Below are positions 10,201 to 18,191 of a DNA stretch of 64,000 nt, piece after piece. Source of the DNA: Poriferisodalis sp965116245. GTDB taxonomy: Bacteria; Actinomycetota; Acidimicrobiia; Acidimicrobiales; Poriferisodalaceae. Numbering within the stretch: the stretch's first letter is position 1; each line of letters begins with the position of its first letter. The notes under the pieces were generated by a model. That model saw only the letters and a list, made by a program, of their open reading frames with translations. It had not been told where the DNA came from and did no database searches. Position numbers and translations under genes: made by a program. Location of the stretch: contig OZ220497.1 of NCBI GenBank assembly GCA_965116245.1, positions 2,728,001 through 2,792,000 of the forward strand, written 5' to 3'.

Positions 10201-11871
10201 CCCGGTGAGGGCGGGCAGCTCCCAGGGCCGAAAGTGTGGCCGTGGATCGCCAAGACCCGCCATTCGACACCGGGCGTTGGACTCATCAGTCCGCCGCCCC
10301 ACCACGACATCTACTCAATTGAGGATCTCAAGCAGCTCATTCACGATCTCAAGAACTCCAACCCCTCCGCACGAGTACACGTGAAACTGGTGGCCGAGGT
10401 GGGCGTGGGCACCGTTGCCGCTGGTGTGTCAAAAGCCAAAGCCGATGTGGTGTTGATCTCAGGACACGACGGAGGCACCGGCGCATCGCCCTTGACGTCG
10501 CTAAAGCACGCAGGCGCGCCTTGGGAGCTGGGTCTCGCTGAGACTCAGCAGACGCTGCTGTTGAACGGTCTGCGGGATCGCATCGTGGTGCAAACCGATG
10601 GGCAGCTAAAGACCGGCCGAGATGTGATGGTGGCGGCGCTGCTGGGGGCTGAGGAGTTCGGCTTCGCCACCGCACCGCTCGTCGTGTCGGGCTGCATCAT
10701 GATGCGCGTCTGCCATCTAGATACCTGCCCGGTGGGCGTAGCAACTCAGAATCGTGAACTGCGCCAGCGCTTTAGTGGCCGGCCCGAGTTCGTTGTGAAC
10801 TACTTTGAGTATGTTGCCCAGGAGGTACGAGAGTACCTAGCAGCTCTTGGCTTTCGGTCGCTGCGAGAGGCAGTCGGGCGGGTGGATCGCCTCGACACCA
10901 CCGCAGCCGTTGCCCATTGGAAGGCGCACGGTCTGAATCTGTCACCCATCCTGGCAGAGCCCGAAACGCCCTGGCCTCAGGATCGCTACTGCTCACAGAG
11001 CCAGGATCATGGCCTAGAGCATGCTCTGGACCAGAAGCTGATTGAACTGGCCGCACCCGCACTCGAAAAGCGCGAGCTAGTGCGGGCGGAGCTGCCGATC
11101 AGCAACGTCAACCGGACTGTGGGCACCATGCTCGGCCACCGCGTCACATCCGCTCATGGCGGTGATGGTCTGGCAGACGACACGATTGATCTGCGGTTCA
11201 ATGGGTCGGCCGGTCAGAGCTTCGGCGCTTTCGTTCCGAGCGGGTTGACGATGCGGCTGTACGGCGACGCCAACGACTATCTCGGCAAGGGCCTGTCGGG
11301 AGGGCGCCTAGTGGTGCGGCCTCCACATGACATCAACCCGGACTTTGTGGCTGAAGACAACGTCATTGCTGGCAACGTCATTTTGTACGGTGCTACTAGC
11401 GGTGAAGCGTTCATTCGAGGCACGGTCGGCGAGCGTTTTTGTGTGCGCAATTCCGGGGCAACCGCTGTGGTTGAGGGCGTAGGCGACCATGCTTGTGAGT
11501 ACATGACCGGCGGCATGGTTGTCGTACTAGGACGAGTCGGACGCAATTTCGGCGCTGGCATGTCGGGAGGCTCAGCATTCGTGTACGACCCCGACGACGT
11601 TTTTTGGCGGCACCTCAATACCGAGATGGTCGAGCTGGAACAACAGCTAGACGAAGCCGACGCTGAGACTGTGAGATCGGTATTGCGCCAGCATCTGGTC
11701 GAAACCGAATCTGGCCTCGCCAGCAAAATCCTAAGCCGCTGGCACCGCGAGGTGCGTTGCTTCCGCAAGGTGATGCCAAAGGACTATCGGCGTGTGCTGG
11801 ATGCGCGGTCGGCGGCGGCCGAGCTCGGCCAAGACCCCGACGAGGCAGTGATGGCGGCGGCCCATGGGTGA
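7210..11871 (+). CDS. gltB: Glutamate synthase, large (alpha) subunit
   Basis: 1553 residues, the normal size. It moves the amide of glutamine to 2-oxoglutarate. The N-terminal class II amidotransferase domain has the nucleophile cysteine in FEHDSCGVGFV, after a propeptide of about 35 residues that is normally removed. The central and FMN domains include GAMSYGSISAEAHE and the 3Fe-4S cluster motif CIMMRVCHLDTCPVGVATQ; the C-terminal beta-helix domain has repeated GG/GAG turns (GGRLVV, GGMVVV, GGSAFVYD). An ATG at 7210 starts it, with only a weak GGGACG-type ribosome site. It overlaps gltD by eight bases, so the two are translationally coupled. Confidence 0.97.
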   Translation: MPARNPASKPAVRTAPYSQPPAAQGLYDPAFEHDSCGVGFVADMSGVPSRAVVDQALQCLTNLDHRSATGAEANVGDGIGITIGIPDAFLREVCEFELPPFGQYAVGTAFLPRAEVNAAVTSIETIMSQEGLAVLGWRDVPTDPSSLGKFATDPMPVFRMLFVAAPQTERLSGLDLERRVYVARKRTEHEIDPAPYFPSLSCRTLIYKGMLTCSQFAEFFPDLRHPRMASTLAVLHSRFSTNTFPSWPLAHPYRMLAHNGEINTVMGNRNWMRAREGTLWSPLFADPDGTNRLERTYPVCTPGASDTASFDEVLELLHLGGRSLPHAVLMMIPEAWENHARMPQDKHDFYEFHASMMEPWDGPACIAFTDGTVVGAVLDRNGLRPARYWETSDGLVVMASEVGVADIESGRVVRKGRLQPGRMFLVDTSQGRIVGDEEIKHSLVTAAPYGDWLAEGLAHLEDLPPRFSLTPQHSSVTLRQRKFGYTSEELRILIAPMARTGMEPIGSMGTDTPIAVLSQRPRLLFDYFSQLFAQVTNPPLDAIREELVTSTKAKIGPEANLLQPGPASCRQIVLPSPILSNEDLAKILYIDEDRFISENRSTNEKAPGIHPNIQQYQPFAVDGLYRVDEGGVGMERAIADVCARVDEAIDGGARIVVLSDRYSDGQLAPIPSLLLTSAVHHHLVRNKTRTMVGLVTECGDAREVHHMALLLGYGASAVNPYLAFESIDDLVRRGVITEVDERAAKRNYIKACTKGVLKVMSKMGISTVASYTGAQVFEAVGLGTDLIDRYFSGTTSKLDGVGLDVLATEVGERHKFAYLDNPTEVAHRDLWPGGEYQWRREGEYHLFNPETVYKLQHSTRAGRYEIFKEYSQLVDDQSTELATLRGLFELRPAPGGPIPVDQVEPVSEIVKRFSTGAMSYGSISAEAHETLAIAMNRIGGKSNTGEGGEDPQRYVADPNGDLRRSAIKQVASGRFGVTSEYLTNADDLQIKMAQGAKPGEGGQLPGPKVWPWIAKTRHSTPGVGLISPPPHHDIYSIEDLKQLIHDLKNSNPSARVHVKLVAEVGVGTVAAGVSKAKADVVLISGHDGGTGASPLTSLKHAGAPWELGLAETQQTLLLNGLRDRIVVQTDGQLKTGRDVMVAALLGAEEFGFATAPLVVSGCIMMRVCHLDTCPVGVATQNRELRQRFSGRPEFVVNYFEYVAQEVREYLAALGFRSLREAVGRVDRLDTTAAVAHWKAHGLNLSPILAEPETPWPQDRYCSQSQDHGLEHALDQKLIELAAPALEKRELVRAELPISNVNRTVGTMLGHRVTSAHGGDGLADDTIDLRFNGSAGQSFGAFVPSGLTMRLYGDANDYLGKGLSGGRLVVRPPHDINPDFVAEDNVIAGNVILYGATSGEAFIRGTVGERFCVRNSGATAVVEGVGDHACEYMTGGMVVVLGRVGRNFGAGMSGGSAFVYDPDDVFWRHLNTEMVELEQQLDEADAETVRSVLRQHLVETESGLASKILSRWHREVRCFRKVMPKDYRRVLDARSAAAELGQDPDEAVMAAAHG

Positions 11872-13321
11872 TGTTCGCGGCTTCATGCGACATGGCCGGG
11901 AGCTGCCAGCGCGGCGCCCGGTGCCGGTGCGTCTGCGCGATTGGCGAGAGGTATATGAGCCCTTCGCCGACGAGGATTTACGGCTCCAAGCGAGCCGCTG
12001 CATGGACTGCGGCGTGCCGTTCTGCAATTCGGGCTGCCCGCTCGGGAACATCATCCCGGACTGGAACGATCTCGTTTATCGCGACCGCTGGCGCGACGCC
12101 ATTGAACGACTGCACGCAACCAACAATTTTCCGGAGTTCACAGGACGGCTGTGCCCAGCGCCATGTGAAGGTGCGTGTGTTCTGGGCATCAACGCCGACC
12201 CGGTCACCATCAAGCAGGTGGAGGTAGCGATAATCGACAAGGCCTTCGAGATGGGTTGGGTAAGGCCCGAACTTCCAGCAGCTCTCACGGGTCGCGGCGT
12301 GGCCGTGGTGGGTTCGGGACCTGCTGGGTTGGCTGCGGCGCAGCAACTAACGCGAGCGGGTCACGACGTGACCGTGTTTGAGCGCGCCGACAGGCTCGGC
12401 GGTTTGCTGCGCTACGGCATTCCGGAGTTCAAGATGGAAAAGCGCCACATTGAGCGACGGCTCGACCAGATGAGCGCGGAGGGCACGAAGTTCCGCACTG
12501 GCGTGGATGTCGGCGTGGACATCGCAGTAGCAGATCTACAGTCCGATTTTGATGCCGTGGTGTTGGCAGGCGGTGCCACTAAGTGGCGTGATTTGCCGAT
12601 ACCGGGCCGCGAACTAAACGGCATACACCAGGCGATGGAGTACCTGCCGTGGGCCAACCGGGCTCAGGAGGGTGATCTCGACCAGGACGATGTGCCCATT
12701 AATGCGCACAACAAACATGTGGTGATAATCGGCGGTGGAGATACGGGTGCCGACTGTTTGGGTACCGCGCATCGCCAAGGCGCCGCCTCGGTACACCAGT
12801 TTGAGATCATGCCGCGGCCGCCCGACGAAAGGCCATCTGCTAACCCCTGGCCGCTGTATCCGATGGTCTATCGCGTTTCCTCGGCTCACGAGGAGGGCGG
12901 CGATCGGCTGTATTCAGTCAACACAGAGGAGTTCTTGGGCGATGGCGCGGGCAACGTGCGAGCGTTGCGGGCGCACGAGGTGATGTTCAGCGACGGTCGG
13001 TTCACCAAGGTGGAAGGCACAAACTTTGAGCTGGAGTGTCAGCTCGTGCTGTTGGCGATGGGTTTCGTAGGTCCACAAACGGATGGTTTGGTGACGCAAC
13101 TGGGTGTGGAGGCCGATGAGCGTTCCAACGTTGCACGAGATGAGAGTTACCTCACCAGCGTTGATGGCGTGTGGGTGTGCGGCGACATGGGCCGCGGTCA
13201 AAGCCTCATCGTTTGGGCGATAGCCGAAGGTCGGGCATGTGCGGCAGCAGTCGATGAGGCACTGATGGGCTACAGCGCCCTGCCCCGCCCAGTAGCGCCA
13301 TCAGACCGGCCGCTGAGCTAG
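11864..13321 (+). CDS. gltD: Glutamate synthase, small (beta) subunit
   Basis: NAD(P)H-oxidising subunit that feeds electrons to GltB. 485 residues. The N-terminal 4Fe-4S region is CMDCGVPFCNSGCPLGNIIP with LCPAPCEGAC further on. Two Rossmann motifs follow, VVGSGPAGLAAAQ (FAD) and VIIGGGDTGADC (NADPH), and the GD-box VCGDMGRGQSLIVWAIAEGR near the end. Together with gltB it forms the ammonia-assimilation module next to the arginine genes. Confidence 0.97.
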   Translation: MGDVRGFMRHGRELPARRPVPVRLRDWREVYEPFADEDLRLQASRCMDCGVPFCNSGCPLGNIIPDWNDLVYRDRWRDAIERLHATNNFPEFTGRLCPAPCEGACVLGINADPVTIKQVEVAIIDKAFEMGWVRPELPAALTGRGVAVVGSGPAGLAAAQQLTRAGHDVTVFERADRLGGLLRYGIPEFKMEKRHIERRLDQMSAEGTKFRTGVDVGVDIAVADLQSDFDAVVLAGGATKWRDLPIPGRELNGIHQAMEYLPWANRAQEGDLDQDDVPINAHNKHVVIIGGGDTGADCLGTAHRQGAASVHQFEIMPRPPDERPSANPWPLYPMVYRVSSAHEEGGDRLYSVNTEEFLGDGAGNVRALRAHEVMFSDGRFTKVEGTNFELECQLVLLAMGFVGPQTDGLVTQLGVEADERSNVARDESYLTSVDGVWVCGDMGRGQSLIVWAIAEGRACAAAVDEALMGYSALPRPVAPSDRPLS

Positions 13322-13381
13322 TCGCTGTCGGTATGTCGGCAAATCGGCACCACTTCACGTCAGCAATAAGGGGCGAACACC

Positions 13382-14683
13382 GTGAGCACACAATTGTACA
13401 CAATTGATGGCGAGCGTTTGTGGAGCACGCTGGCTGAGCTAGCCGAAATCGGCGCTACACCTGCGGGAGGTGTGGCACGGGTCGCGCTGACCGACGAGGA
13501 CCGAGCGGGGCGTGACCAGTTCGTGTCCTGGGTACGAGAGCTGGGCTGCTCTGTCTATGTAGATCAGATGGGCAACCTGTTCGCGCGCCGCGAGGGCACC
13601 GATCCCGAGCGCTTACCCGTAGTCATCGGCAGCCATCTAGATAGCCAGCCCACCGGCGGCCGCTACGACGGCGCCTATGGCGTCATGGTCGGTCTGGAAG
13701 TGCTGCGCGTACTACACGACAACCAAGTAAGCACCGCTGCACCTGTTGAGGTCGTGTCATGGACCAACGAGGAAGGAGCACGCTTCCCACCAGCGATGAT
13801 CGGTTCCGGCGTATATGCGGGGGCGTTCAGCTTGGCCGAAGGCTTGGCGGCTGCCGGAGTGGACGGCACCACGCTGGGTGGCGAGCTGCAGCGCATCGGT
13901 TACGCGGGAACCGAGCCATGTGGAGCCGCTGACGGTGCCGGTCGCCGCCCAATCGGGTGCTACATAGAGCCTCACATTGAGCAGGGGCCCATTCTGGATG
14001 CGGCCGGAGTAACGCTGGGAACGGTCACCGGGGTGCAAGGCATCCGCTGGTACGACGTGCTCATTGAGGGCCAATCGGCACATGCTGGCAGCACCCCAAT
14101 GGAGCATCGCAGCGATGCAATGTTGGCCGCAGCGCAGCTCGTGTGCGAGGCCGACGAGATAGCCGCTCGTCGAGCACCCGAGGGGCGCGCCACTGTGGGC
14201 ACCCTCGTGATGGGTGCCGGTTCGCGCAACACGGTGGCCGGTTCGGTATCGCTGACCGTTGACTTGCGGCATCCCGATGCCCAGGCACTAGAAGCGATGC
14301 ACCACGAGCTGCTGGACTTCGCGCAGGGTCCATCATTCGGCCCCCAATCCCTCGGCGCAGGGAACGATGCCGCCCGGGGTGGTGGTCGAACGCTCCCCCG
14401 CCCGCAGATCGAGCCCATCTGGTACTCACCGCCAATCGTGTTCGATCAGGCCGTTGTTGCGGCTGTGCGCGCAGGCGCGGTAGCGGCCGGTTTCGAGCCG
14501 ATGGACATCACCTCAGGAGCAGGCCACGACGCCTGCTACGTATCCAAAGTCGCCCCAGCCGGAATGCTGTTCATTCCCTGCGCCGACGGACTATCCCACA
14601 ACGAAGCAGAATCCATACTGCCAGAGCACGCCACAGCCGGAGCCCAAGCCACCCTAAACGCAACACTAACCCTGGCCACCTAG
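13382..14683 (+). CDS. M20-family amidohydrolase (N-carbamoyl-L-amino acid hydrolase / allantoate amidohydrolase type)
   Basis: Metal-dependent hydrolase that cleaves N-carbamoyl amino acids or allantoate-like ureido compounds; the exact substrate cannot be told. 433 residues. Metal ligands are visible in GSHLDSQPTGG, YDGAYGV, TNEEGARFPP, EPHIEQGP and AGHDACY, with the dimerisation domain between (SAHAGSTPM, DLRHPD). The start is a GTG at 13382 with a good ribosome site (AAGGGG, about nine bases upstream). The 3' half (from 14031) is repeated at 15625-16277 as a truncated copy. Confidence 0.9.
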   Translation: MSTQLYTIDGERLWSTLAELAEIGATPAGGVARVALTDEDRAGRDQFVSWVRELGCSVYVDQMGNLFARREGTDPERLPVVIGSHLDSQPTGGRYDGAYGVMVGLEVLRVLHDNQVSTAAPVEVVSWTNEEGARFPPAMIGSGVYAGAFSLAEGLAAAGVDGTTLGGELQRIGYAGTEPCGAADGAGRRPIGCYIEPHIEQGPILDAAGVTLGTVTGVQGIRWYDVLIEGQSAHAGSTPMEHRSDAMLAAAQLVCEADEIAARRAPEGRATVGTLVMGAGSRNTVAGSVSLTVDLRHPDAQALEAMHHELLDFAQGPSFGPQSLGAGNDAARGGGRTLPRPQIEPIWYSPPIVFDQAVVAAVRAGAVAAGFEPMDITSGAGHDACYVSKVAPAGMLFIPCADGLSHNEAESILPEHATAGAQATLNATLTLAT

Positions 14684-14887
14684 CAGCCCACCAGCAACGC
14701 AGCACCAGGCGAAATCGGCGCACGTCTAAGGCTTGGCGAAGGCGATGCCAACCAGCTCAGCTACTTCAATACGCTGGCAGACAGGCTCGCCGATGAGGAC
14801 CTCGCCATCAACGCCGCGACCCCCAACGAACGGACCGAGCTGTATCGTTCATTGACATCCATCACGAAGGAGGAGCCAGCCACATGA
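14684..14887 (+). pseudogene. 3' remnant of an unknown gene without a start codon
   Basis: Directly after the hydrolase stop the same frame stays open for about 67 codons and ends in a TGA that overlaps the ATG of the next gene (ATGA). The reading has good protein character (for example LGEGDANQLSYFNTLADRL) but contains no ATG, GTG or TTG. I read it as the tail of a gene whose front was lost when this DNA was joined to the hydrolase stop. The family is not recognised. Confidence 0.5.
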
Positions 14888-15165
14888 ACTTCCTGATCGT
14901 GTATGACCGCAAGAACGCCACACAGATCTCGATCCAAGAAATCGAGGACGACATCGAGGCCATTGAGGCCTACAACGCCGCCGAGGCTGAGCATTTTGAT
15001 ACCCCCCATATCGACACCGTGCTGCTCGGCGCCGACTCCCTTGACACGATCAAGCTGACCCATGCCAGCTACTTCGTTGAAGGCCACCACTCGGCCGAGG
15101 AGCTGATCAGCATGCTGCTCGCAGACCTCGACCAGCGCGGCGCCTTTGCTCCCAGCGCCGCTTGA
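14884..15165 (+). CDS. Small protein of unknown function
   Basis: 93 residues, acidic and apparently soluble, with no signal peptide or membrane segment. An excellent ribosome site (AAGGAGG) precedes the ATG, and the start overlaps the remnant reading frame upstream (ATGA), so it was probably the second gene of a small operon. The sequence starts MNFLIVYDRKNATQ and is rich in Glu, Asp and Ile; I recognise no family. It lies inside the duplicated and rearranged segment and has no copy in the second duplicate. Confidence 0.75.
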   Translation: MNFLIVYDRKNATQISIQEIEDDIEAIEAYNAAEAEHFDTPHIDTVLLGADSLDTIKLTHASYFVEGHHSAEELISMLLADLDQRGAFAPSAA

Positions 15166-15237
15166 GCATCAAGAACATCTGCGACGCTCTGAGTATAGGC
15201 GATCCGGGCTGAAGCTCTACACAAACTAGGCGAAGCG

Positions 15238-15353
15238 ATGAGCGAAGCCAACAAGGCCAGGAACGCTCAGACTTCGGCGGAAAGCGCCGGAAACCCTTAT
15301 GCATGTTGGGATGCTGCGGTCATCGGCGGCAAAGATCGCGATAGCCAGGACAA
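15238..15353 (+). pseudogene. Possible 5' fragment of an unknown gene
   Basis: An ATG at 15238 opens a frame of about 39 codons (MSEANKARNAQTS...) that runs into the antisense of the degraded alkylmercury-lyase-like fragment at about 15354. It may be the front of a gene cut off at the junction, or chance. There is no strong ribosome site. Confidence 0.25.
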
Positions 15354-15617
15354 ATCTCGAAGCGATAGGCACTTCAGGATTGCTCGGGCGGACTGCTCCA
15401 TGGCTGTCCATGCTGGTTGCTCGGCTACTTCGCCCTGCCAGCCCATCTGGGCCGTGCAATGCGTAAGGTGCGGGTCGACGTCCGGCAACGGTTCGGCGGG
15501 CATCGCAACAATCATCGCCCTAGTGGTGTAGCGCCAGCCGCGAGCGATCTCAACTGGGGGCGCTGCGGGCCACACCCGCAACTAGAACTTCTCAACGGTG
15601 TGGTCGTCTGGTGAAGC
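15354..15617 (-). pseudogene. Truncated copy of the alkylmercury-lyase-like gene at 16931-17599
   Basis: The minus strand matches the 3' half of the 16931-17599 gene (shared RVWPAA.PVEIARGWR, AEPLPDVDP, QMGWQGEVAEQPAWTAMEQ and ILKCLSLRDL). It lacks about 30 internal codons and has an in-frame TAG (15582-15584) where the intact gene has a Leu codon after EQF. It also lacks the 5' half, so it is clearly non-functional. Confidence 0.88.
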
Positions 15618-15626
15618 CCAGCAAGG

Positions 15627-16277
15627 GTGCGGGGCATCCGCTGGTACGACGTGCTCATAGAGGGCCAATCAGCACATGCGGGCAGCACCCCAATGGAGTA
15701 TCGCAGCGATGCAATGTTGGCCGCAACGAGACTGGTGTGCGAGGCCGACGAGATAGCCACTCGTCGAGCACCCGAGGGGCGCGCCACTGTGGGCACCCTC
15801 GCGACGGGCGCCGGTTTGCGCAACACAGTGGCGGGTTCGGTATCACTGACCGTCGACTTACGGCATCCAGACGCCCACGAGCTGGAAGCAATGCACCACG
15901 AGCTGCTGGACTTCGCGCAGGGACCAGCGTTCGGCCCCCAATCCCACGGCGCAGGGAACGATGCCGCCCCGGCGCATGGCCGAACGCTCCCGCGCCCACA
16001 GATCAAGCCCATCTGGTACTCACCGCCAATCGTGTTCGATCAGGCCGTTGTTGCGGCTGTGCGCGCAGGCGCGGTAGCGGCCGGTTTCAAGCCGATGGAC
16101 ATCACCTCAGGAGCAGGCCACGACGCCTGCTACGTATCCAAAGTCGCCCCAACGGGAATGCTGTTCATTCCCTGCGCCGACGGACTATCCCACAACGAAG
16201 CAGAATCCATACTGCCAGAACACGCAACAGCAGGAGCCGAAGCCACCCCAAGAACAACACTAACCCTGGCCAGCTAG
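15627..16277 (+). pseudogene. Truncated copy of the M20 hydrolase gene
   Basis: Matches the last 217 codons of the gene at 13382-14683, from GIRWYDVLIEGQ to the stop. It keeps the dimerisation domain and the last metal ligand (AGHDACY) but lacks the four earlier ligand motifs, so it cannot be a working hydrolase by itself. The frame is still open and a GTG at 15627 could start it, so a dimerisation-only product is conceivable. No ribosome site is evident. Confidence 0.85.
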
Positions 16278-16310
16278 GTGACCTTTAGGGTTGAGCGGCT
16301 GTCGGCGCTA

Positions 16311-16901
16311 TCAGACGGCGGTCGGGACCGCGAGTTGCTCCTCTAGACGGCCCACGCGCGCCGTGAGGTCCTGCACATCACGCTGAAGGAGGCTCACATC
16401 CCTTTTTATGTCTGCGACATCGCACTGGAGAGTGTCCATGCGGGCCGATTGCGCTGTGAGATGTGTGTCCACGTGGGCAGTCAGCCGCCCAATCTCAGCA
16501 CCCATATCTGAGCGCAGTTGGCCGTTATCGGCACGGAACTCAGCACGAAGCTCACCGACTTCGGCACGGAACTCAGCACGAAGCGCACCGATTTCACCAC
16601 GAATCTGACCGAGCTCGCCACGAAACTCGGCACGGAGCTCACCGATTTCACCACGAATCTGACCGATTTCGCCGCGAATCTGACCGAGCTCGCCACGAAA
16701 CTCGGCACGGAGCTCACCGATTTCACCGCGAACGTCGGCGCGCAGACCTTCAAAGGCACTGGTGGTGCTGTCGCGCAGAGCCTCTATTGCCTTGGTGCTG
16801 GCGCGACCCTGCGAAAGCACTGCGAACAAAGCGATAAAGACTGCCACCACCGCGACCATTGCCACCGCTATAGCGATTGTCGTGCCGTCGGCTACGTCCA
16901 T
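16311..16901 (-). CDS. Membrane-anchored coiled-coil protein
   Basis: 196 residues with one N-terminal membrane segment (about residues 8-28, IAIAVAMVAVVAVFIALFAV) followed by a long heptad-like region built from near-identical stretches such as GELRAEFRGELGQIRGEIG, encoded by roughly 42-bp DNA repeats. Several ELRAEFR and QIRGEIG units recur. The ATG at 16901 has a good GAAGG site. It follows the two alkylmercury-lyase-like genes after 29 bases and probably shares their transcript. Function unknown; such proteins often act as scaffolds or DUF1640-like coiled coils. Repeat number may vary between strains. Confidence 0.8.
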   Translation of the reverse strand: MDVADGTTIAIAVAMVAVVAVFIALFAVLSQGRASTKAIEALRDSTTSAFEGLRADVRGEIGELRAEFRGELGQIRGEIGQIRGEIGELRAEFRGELGQIRGEIGALRAEFRAEVGELRAEFRADNGQLRSDMGAEIGRLTAHVDTHLTAQSARMDTLQCDVADIKRDVSLLQRDVQDLTARVGRLEEQLAVPTAV

Positions 16902-16930
16902 GCGTCGAGCCTTCTGTAAGGGACCTTGCG

Positions 16931-17599
16931 CTAGGTAGCTGGTTTTGACACTTCGGCCAGGTCTCGCAGCGATAGGCACTTCAGGATTGCTCGGGCGGAC
17001 TGCTCCATGGCGGTCCATGCTGGTTGCTCGGCTACCTCGCCCTGCCAACCCATCTGGGCCATGCGATGCGTCAGCCGCACGTCGCCTGCGCCTACATCAG
17101 CACGCGCAATCCAGCCCGTGGCCGCTTGAGTGTTGCGTACCGCCGATCGCCTTGTATCGGTCCACAGCCGTGGGTCGACATCCGGCAGCGGTTCGGCGGG
17201 CACAGCAACAATCATCGCTCTGGCGGTATCGCGCCAACCGCGGGCGATCTCTACCGGCACCGCTGCGGGCCACACCCGCAACAGGAACTGCTCGACGGTG
17301 CGGTCGTCTGGTGAGGCGCCCTCTACGACGCTGATATCGACCTTGCTCAGTGCGGCGGCTGCCGCGGTCGTGCCCCACACATCGGGGTGAGGAGGGGCCA
17401 GGCGCTGACGCAGCTCTGCGACTGTCCCAGCACCCTCAGTGCTGGTCACCCACGAGATGAAGTCACTACGGGCCCGCGCTCGGAACATCGGCAAAGCGAA
17501 AACGTCGGCCCACCACTGCACCGGCTGCAAGAGGTGCGCCATGCGAGGGTCATACTCTTCCCAGTTGCGGGCGTGCTCTTCCGACCGGAAGAGATTCAT
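16931..17599 (-). CDS. Alkylmercury-lyase-like family protein (second of pair)
   Basis: 222 residues beginning MNLFRSEEHARNWEEY, a start that I associate with proteins encoded next to MerB-fold genes. It has no obvious membrane segment. It sits six bases downstream of the gene at 17606-18100, with an AGAGGG ribosome site, so the two are an operon. Its 3' half was duplicated and decayed at 15354-15617. The substrate and even an enzymatic role are uncertain; the annotation rests on the start motif and the neighbour. Confidence 0.6.
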   Translation of the reverse strand: MNLFRSEEHARNWEEYDPRMAHLLQPVQWWADVFALPMFRARARSDFISWVTSTEGAGTVAELRQRLAPPHPDVWGTTAAAAALSKVDISVVEGASPDDRTVEQFLLRVWPAAVPVEIARGWRDTARAMIVAVPAEPLPDVDPRLWTDTRRSAVRNTQAATGWIARADVGAGDVRLTHRMAQMGWQGEVAEQPAWTAMEQSARAILKCLSLRDLAEVSKPAT

Positions 17600-17605
17600 G
17601 CCCTC

Positions 17606-18100
17606 TCAGCGAAATGGCCGAGTCGCAGCGTCGCCTCCCACCATGCTGCGCGTGTAGCCGACCATCGTGGGCGGATTGACCGAGAGAATCTCGTCGTCTC
17701 GCATCACGATTTGCAAAGGCTCGCCGCCAAGCAGACACGGTGCATCAACCGTCACCGTTCGACCGGGAAACAGCCAACGACACGCCAGCGCTTCAAACCC
17801 ACACTGGGCAAACCAGCGCTGCTTGCCATCAACGCTCACCCTGTACTGGGTGGGCTGATTGTTGAACGGCGGGAATGATGCGATGTAGTCAGTGCCAGGG
17901 TGGAGCCAACCCGGTGTGAGTTCCATGATCCGCGTCACTATCGCTTTGGCCCGCGCGGGCGTTACAGCGAGCGTGCGAGCTAGTTCCGCATAGTGGGGAG
18001 CCACTCCGCTGGACACGACCTGGCCCATGATTGCCGTATATGCGGCATCAAGTTCCGATAACGGAAGCTGTTCGGGATCTGCTGCGTCTGCTGCCACCAC
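17606..18100 (-). CDS. Alkylmercury lyase (MerB)-like protein
   Basis: 164 residues. The N-terminal third looks like a winged-helix (YAELARTLAVTPARAKAIV), followed by ASFPPFNNQPTQYRVSVDG and the block WFAQCGFEALACRWLFPG, then VTVDAPCLLGGEP. MerB-type lyases use two cysteines and an acidic residue to break carbon-mercury bonds; here Cys-Gly-Phe-Glu and the later DAPC cysteine could fill those places, but there is no merA, merR or other mercury gene nearby. GTG at 18100. Mercury activity is therefore only a possibility. Confidence 0.6.
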   Translation of the reverse strand: MVAADAADPEQLPLSELDAAYTAIMGQVVSSGVAPHYAELARTLAVTPARAKAIVTRIMELTPGWLHPGTDYIASFPPFNNQPTQYRVSVDGKQRWFAQCGFEALACRWLFPGRTVTVDAPCLLGGEPLQIVMRDDEILSVNPPTMVGYTRSMVGGDAATRPFR

Positions 18101-18191
18101 GCCGAAACCCTAGATGAGCACGCAGCTACCCGCAGACCGCGGCACAGCCCGCCGCTAACCAAGGCCATGTGCCCACAAGCCCACGGGTAGC

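Larger units (their letters stand above)
14031..15617. repeat. Tandem duplication, copy 1 (partly replaced)
   Basis: Copy 1 runs from mid-hydrolase gene to a fragment of the alkylmercury-lyase-like gene. Its left part (14031-14683) matches 15625-16277 at roughly nine bases in ten by eye, and its right part (15354-15617, minus) matches 16963-17317. The middle (14684-15353) has no counterpart in copy 2. The arrangement, 3' half of the left gene then 3' half of the right gene at the junction, is what a simple tandem duplication spanning both genes produces. Confidence 0.85.
15625..17317. repeat. Tandem duplication, copy 2
   Basis: Starts at the GGGTGC shared with 14031 and ends where homology to 15617 stops inside the alkylmercury-lyase-like gene. 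Its middle holds the coiled-coil gene (16311-16901), which is absent from copy 1. About seven unmatched bases mark the junction at 15618-15624. Confidence 0.85.
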
